From NCBI GenBank assembly GCA_015499985.1, contig JAAAUF010001195.1, positions 1 to 10,522 of the forward strand: 10,522 nt of DNA. Reading direction: 5' to 3'. The stretch comes from Haplosporangium gracile. Its lineage: Eukaryota; Mortierellomycota; Mortierellomycetes; Mortierellales; Mortierellaceae. The notes beneath the pieces were generated by a model that searched no databases, had not been told where the DNA came from, and was given only the letters and a program-made list of their open reading frames with translations. Positions 7,856 to 10,522 of this stretch are shown piece after piece; the first letter of the stretch is position 1, and the number at the start of each line of letters is the position of its first letter. A program made the translations under genes and the position numbers.

Positions 7856-8257
7856 CATCAGTTGATTGATTGTCTTGTATATATAATAATTGATCCTGGG
7901 ACCTGTTTGCTCTCAATCATGTATGTATCAATCATCTGTCCCTGGACGCCAGCTGATATAATGATAATGATGAGGCTGAAACCAAGGAACCACCCGCTAG
8001 AGCTAAGTTGCTGCAGAGAGGGGACTGCGACAGTCAATTGCCGCTTCATAAGTGATAATGTATTGATATATATGAGTTCATTTGATATTGTTGCTGTGTA
8101 CCTAAAAATAAATCAACTGAAAAACGCCTTTTTCTTTTTTTCATGCACCGTTCGTCTTTTTTTTTTTTGTGGCAATTGGCAAGGAGTGGATGATAGAGAA
8201 CGAGAGAGAGTAGCACCTTCCTTCATCTTTCTTACGATGTAACATCATCCTCATCTA
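7856..8257. other. AT-rich intergenic region between divergent transcripts
   Basis: No ORF with coding character is seen. The stretch holds AT-rich segments with TATATA on both sides (near 7880 and 8067), repeated TCAATCAT words near 7913-7941 and a T11-12 tract around 8158-8169. It is probably the shared promoter region between the mannosyltransferase gene and whatever is transcribed rightwards from about 8250. Confidence 0.4.
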
Positions 8258-8276
8258 TAACAATAACAATAACAAT

Positions 8277-8310
<34 letters not shown>

Positions 8311-8330
8311 CCAGCAATAACAACAGCAAC
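8258..8330 (+). repeat. TAACAA/CAA microsatellite, leader-like
   Basis: About four TAACAA hexamers run into about ten CAA triplets, then a degenerate CAACAGCAAC. CAA-rich unstructured tracts are common in fungal 5' leaders and occur on the sense strand, which suggests rightward transcription. The repeat itself codes for nothing: just before it there is only an ATG followed at once by TAA at 8236-8241. Confidence 0.85.
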
Positions 8331-8603
8331 ACCCATTCACTCGCTTCGCCTTTTGTTACTCATCCTTATCCTTATTCTTGTCCTCCTCCTCTTCCTTGTT
8401 GACACAAATAAACGTTGATCGAAACGGAAATTCACAGCTGAAATCCATTTCTTTTTTCCTTTCTTCCGGCCGCAATCACGCACACGCCCTGCATAACCAT
8501 TATCCACAGCCAAAGACTAATTATTCATTTCCACACACCCTTTCTTTTTTTATCGTCCTTTTCTCCCTCCCCTTTACTTCTTATGAACTATTAAGGAGAT
8601 AGC
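8331..8603 (+). other. CT-rich, ATG-poor leader-like stretch
   Basis: It continues from the CAA repeat as a C/T-rich stretch with T tracts. The only ATG is at 8583, opening a three-codon ORF (Met-Asn-Tyr-stop) that ends eight bases before the next ATG. The composition suggests a 5' leader, but no confident downstream gene is found. It could instead be part of a noncoding transcript. Confidence 0.35.
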
Positions 8604-8816
8604 ATGGTCCAAAGTCTCATCCAAGAAAAACGTGCTTTGTACAGTACTTTGGACTGTCCTTCAGCCCAGAACCTTTATTTGTTGCTCTCCTCCAAACTAA
8701 TAACTCAACCGTCGCTCCCCTCCCCTCTCAACGGTCAACGAAGAGCTGGGCGTTTTGCAATTTCTTGTTGCCTCTCAATTAGATACAGCACAGACGTAGA
8801 CAAGTTGTCCAATTAA
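8604..8816 (+). CDS. Possible small ORF, 70 codons, unrecognised
   Basis: The ATG has a favourable context (A at -3, G at +4) and is the first substantial start after the CAA/CT-rich leader. The product (MVQSLIQEKRALYSTLDC...) matches no family I know and has no signal peptide or membrane segment. Codon use is mixed rather than C-ending as in the neighbouring genes, which argues against it. The first bases lie in a 9-bp inverted repeat (GTCCAAAGT 8607-8615, ACTTTGGAC 8646-8654). Transcription with conserved splicing to a later exon is possible. I regard it as a weak candidate. Confidence 0.2.
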   Translation: MVQSLIQEKRALYSTLDCPSAQNLYLLLSSKLITQPSLPSPLNGQRRAGRFAISCCLSIRYSTDVDKLSN

Positions 8817-9149
8817 GGGATTCTTGGCGTGTGATAGCTGGATGGCCTTTTTTCTCTCACTCTCTCTCTCCCTACTGCAAAGCTCAGCTTCATTCCATAC
8901 AGAGAGTTATTTTGTAACGCCGCAAAAAAGAACAATATGCTCTCATCTCATGTAATAAATTCTCGGCGAAGGATGATTCGATCCCATAGAATTATACACA
9001 AAAGCAAAAATGTCTTATTTTGATACAATGAGGGGTGGTAAGGAAGAAGAATGAGTACAGCTGTTTGGTTTGGGCGTCAAAGGCTGTCGCTCCAAAGAAA
9101 GAAAAAAAGATAATGAGAAAAAAGGGCGCAGAACAATCTGGTTTTTGAG
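8817..9149. other. Intergenic, no supported gene
   Basis: It contains a CT dinucleotide stretch near 8856-8870 and an AATAAA at 8955-8960 on the plus strand, which could end a rightward transcript from the CAA-rich leader. A minus-strand frame runs through 8992-9149 as a continuation of the decayed copy. That part is Phe-rich and resembles nothing, so I do not call it coding. Confidence 0.4.
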
Positions 9150-9360
9150 TACGAGTGGCTGAGGACGTAAACCGAGTTAGTCTGGACTCGACTTTCAAAA
9201 GAGCCATCTCGAGTGCATGTCCGCGTGTCATCTTGGTGCTGGGTAGCAGGGCGCTATTGACTGTCGACTGAAGGGCGAAAGGATTGGTTGCGAGTTGAGA
9301 CAGAGGTGACCTGGTTCCTGAGTCTTGTCGCGTGGTTTTTTTATTGTGTAAAAAGGAGAA
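9150..9360 (-). pseudogene. Decayed tandem copy of the 61-aa gene at 10018-10203
   Basis: Around 9190-9231 the minus strand reads MTRGHALEMALLK, matching MTRDQALELALRK of the intact gene 864 bp away. DNA similarity continues upstream (shared GTCGAC block and a Ser/Thr/Pro/Gln-rich translation ending PSTK versus QANK). It also continues downstream (AAGTC-AGT-x-CAGACTA shared), but with two small insertions that shift the frame. The codon aligned with the intact gene's ATG is not ATG, the equivalent N-terminus reads FSFLHNKKTT against MPFFKSNKNKT, and a TAG lies at 9382-9384. The normal stop is lost. Loss of start, stop and frame suggests a pseudogene. A gene with an unseen upstream exon is the alternative. 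Confidence 0.6.
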
Positions 9361-9443
9361 AGAGCGCTTTGTATCCTCGTGCTAAGGAATGTGGAGAACA
9401 AGCGCAGCAGCCTGCTAAGTGTTGTGCCAAGATCCGATAGCGT
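9361..9443. other. Spacer upstream of the decayed copy
   Basis: Moderately GC-rich sequence without a supported ORF. If the decayed copy had a promoter comparable to that of the intact gene it would lie here, but no TATA box is visible. Confidence 0.3.
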
Positions 9444-9698
9444 TTAAAATTGGGTCTCCACGCCGTACATCACTCTCGTTTGGCCAACAAGAAAATTCGA
9501 CGTTCTTGCCAAAGTTGTGCGTCGTATTGCACTCTTCCTTTTATCCTGCATCTGAACTGTTAATACAGGAATTATCAAATCCAACTTTTTCTTACTACCC
9601 AAGATCGCCATTACTGCATCCACTTCTATTAAAAGCCTTCGATCTTCGATCAAGGAAGCAGTTAAATCCAAGGTGATGCGCGAATAAGCTCCTTTCAT
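9444..9698 (-). CDS. Doubtful 84-codon ORF, unrecognised
   Basis: An ATG-to-TAA frame encodes a mixed, globular-looking composition (MKGAYSRITLDLTASLIEDR...), with a hydrophobic LDLIIPVLTV segment flanked by Lys/Arg. It uses many TTG, ATA and GTA codons, unlike the well-supported genes here, and lies in an AT-rich spacer. No TATA box or ATG-free leader precedes it. It may be chance, or a relic of something inserted between the two copies of the small gene. Confidence 0.15.
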   Translation of the reverse strand: MKGAYSRITLDLTASLIEDRRLLIEVDAVMAILGSKKKLDLIIPVLTVQMQDKRKSAIRRTTLARTSNFLVGQTRVMYGVETQF

Positions 9699-10017
9699 AA
9701 TTCAAATATACTTGCGTAATATATATCGGTAACTATAACAAGTATACTGGCGATGATGGAGCCAAGCAGTCTAGATGCTCAAGTTGGGATTATTATCTAA
9801 CCACGCATGAGAAGCGACCATGGCTCCTATATAAATCACCCATGTCATTACCTTGGCGGATGGATACCAACTTTTTGTTCATTATGACTGTGTGAAATGA
9901 ATGCTTGTTTATTATGTTGTACAAAAACTGAGTAAGATGCAATTGTTGGAGTGGGATGGTACAGGCCTATTAAAGGCAAAGGCTTGAAGAGGGGAGGGGA
10001 TCAATGGAGAAAGCCGA
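9699..10017 (-). terminator. 3' region of the 61-aa gene, with AATAAA at 9908-9913
   Basis: Downstream of the stop on the minus strand, a perfect AATAAA (TTTATT on the plus strand at 9908-9913) lies about 105 nt after the stop codon, a suitable position for polyadenylation. The remainder, 9699-9900, is AT-rich, with a TATATAAAT at 9828-9836 that is not followed by a gene. No ORF of note is seen. Confidence 0.55.
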
Positions 10018-10203
10018 TTACATAAGGCTGAAGTTGGCGGGCATAGTCTGCACTGACTTGCGGAGGGCCAGCTCGAGGGCCTGGTCGCGGGTCATCTTGT
10101 TGGCTTGAGCGGGACGCTGTGCGTCGACCGAGGAGCGAGGCGTCTGAGCTGGGGTGGTGGCGGTAGAGGCGGTCTTGTTCTTGTTGGACTTGAAGAAAGG
10201 CAT
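10018..10203 (-). CDS. Small basic protein, 61 aa, unknown function
   Basis: A single-exon ORF from ATG at 10203 to TAA at 10018. The N-terminus (MPFFKSNKNKT) is basic with an aromatic start. A Ser/Thr/Ala/Pro/Gln-rich linker (residues 12-35) follows, then a probable amphipathic helix (MTRDQALELALRK, 37-49) and a short tail ending NFSLM. Third positions are mostly C or G, as in the confident genes of the window. It has a TATA box 145 bp upstream, an ATG-free CA-rich leader and a poly(A) signal downstream, so it looks like a real, probably well-expressed gene. No signal peptide or membrane helix is seen. I do not recognise the family. The partial copy 864 bp to the left preserves the helix motif best, suggesting this is the functional part. 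Confidence 0.72.
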   Translation of the reverse strand: MPFFKSNKNKTASTATTPAQTPRSSVDAQRPAQANKMTRDQALELALRKSVQTMPANFSLM

Positions 10204-10347
10204 GGCTGGCTGTATATGCGTCTGACTTGAGAGGGAGGGAGAGACTTGAGGGAGGACTGCTTGGAGTTGCTTGGGTAGCTTGAGTTGTTGCTGTGTTGTG
10301 TTGTGTTGGTTGTGATGAGGGATAAAAAGAGGGAGGGGATCTTGTTG
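10204..10347 (-). promoter_or_regulatory. ATG-free 5' leader of the 61-aa gene
   Basis: Reading the minus strand, a CT-rich initiator-like stretch is followed by CAACACAACACAACACAG and a CT/CA-rich run directly before the start codon. There is no other ATG between the TATA box and the start, so the start is firm. This layout is common for strongly expressed fungal genes. Confidence 0.55.
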
Positions 10348-10355
10348 CTTTTATA
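10348..10355 (-). promoter_or_regulatory. TATA box (TATAAAAG) of the 61-aa gene
   Basis: The plus-strand CTTTTATA reads TATAAAAG on the minus strand, in the context GGTATAAAAGC. It lies 145 bp before the ATG. Transcription would be expected to start some 30 or more bases downstream, within the CT-rich stretch around 10320. Confidence 0.65.
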
Positions 10356-10522
10356 CCATTTTGAGTTCCCTCGACTTTTGTCTTTGACCGCTTCCTGCCT
10401 TGGCAACGCTGAACTTGAACGAGACGTCTACTCAGAAATCAACGGCCGACTGCCGAGCTTTGCCGAGCGAGAGGCGAGCATGGACCATTCCATTCGCTTC
10501 TATGGCAAAGGGCGGAGTATCA
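10356..10522 (-). promoter_or_regulatory. Upstream promoter region with three GCCGA words
   Basis: GCCGA occurs at 10445-10449, 10452-10456 and 10462-10466, three copies in 22 bp. This could be a cluster of binding sites or chance in a GC-rich stretch. Nothing else recognisable is seen to the window edge. No ORF is supported. Confidence 0.25.

Noticed and set aside
7971..7986. Possible C/D-box snoRNA words (AATGATGA and CTGA)
   Set aside because: The two boxes are almost adjacent, leaving no room for a guide, and there is no terminal stem.
8258..8330. CAA repeat as a telomere-like or CRISPR-like array
   Set aside because: It is a plain trinucleotide/hexanucleotide microsatellite without spacers, in a leader-like context.
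9828..9836. TATATAAAT on the plus strand as a promoter
   Set aside because: The only following ATG opens a 17-codon frame, and the region is the 3' side of a minus-strand gene; most likely AT-rich chance.
10092..10406. 104-codon minus-strand frame overlapping the 61-aa gene
   Set aside because: It has no ATG at its beginning (TTG), starts upstream of the TATA box and reads the CA-rich leader as Ser/Pro/Thr.
1..10522. tRNA, rRNA, intact transposon or viral genes
   Set aside because: No cloverleaf with conserved A/B boxes, no rRNA core sequence, and no transposase, reverse transcriptase or terminal repeats were found on reading both strands.

Overview
The window is nuclear DNA from a filamentous fungus. 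The genes carry short GT-AG introns (87-341 nt here), leaders are CT-rich or CAA-rich, and most third codon positions in the well-supported genes are G or C. One gene encodes a mitochondrial methylmalonyl-CoA epimerase, and another a fungal-type protein O-mannosyltransferase. As far as I recall, the epimerase is usually absent from Dikarya but present in early-diverging fungi. Together with the general look of the sequence, this points to a Mortierella-like or Mucor-like fungus. That placement is inference.

Layout, left to right. (1) 1-1218, plus strand: the 3' part of a gene for a Gln/Asn/Tyr/Gly-rich low-complexity protein, resembling the tail of the Def1/UBAP2L group and cut by the window edge. 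(2) 1638-2799, plus strand: methylmalonyl-CoA epimerase, three exons, 164 aa, with a mitochondrial presequence in exon 1. (3) 2963-7469, minus strand: a PMT-family protein O-mannosyltransferase that I reconstruct as eight exons and 1206 aa, convergent with the epimerase gene. It has an unusually long disordered N-terminus and an acidic, Ala/Pro-rich C-terminal tail of about 250 aa. (4) About 7470-8250: the pyrimidine-rich leader and promoter of the mannosyltransferase gene (purine-rich on the plus strand). (5) About 8258-8960: a CAA-repeat leader-like stretch on the plus strand, followed by a weak 70-codon ORF. (6) About 9150-9360, minus strand: a decayed copy of the small gene further right. 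(7) 10018-10203, minus strand: an intact 61-aa gene of unknown function, with a TATA box and an ATG-free CA-rich leader.

The genes do not form a pathway. The epimerase acts in mitochondrial propionyl-CoA/methylmalonyl-CoA metabolism. The mannosyltransferase acts in the ER membrane, starting O-mannosylation of secreted and wall proteins. The low-complexity protein is probably a ubiquitin- or RNA-associated regulator. The most unusual observations are the acidic tail of the mannosyltransferase and the tandem intact/decayed pair of an unrecognised small gene. I see no rRNA, tRNA, CRISPR array or intact transposon.
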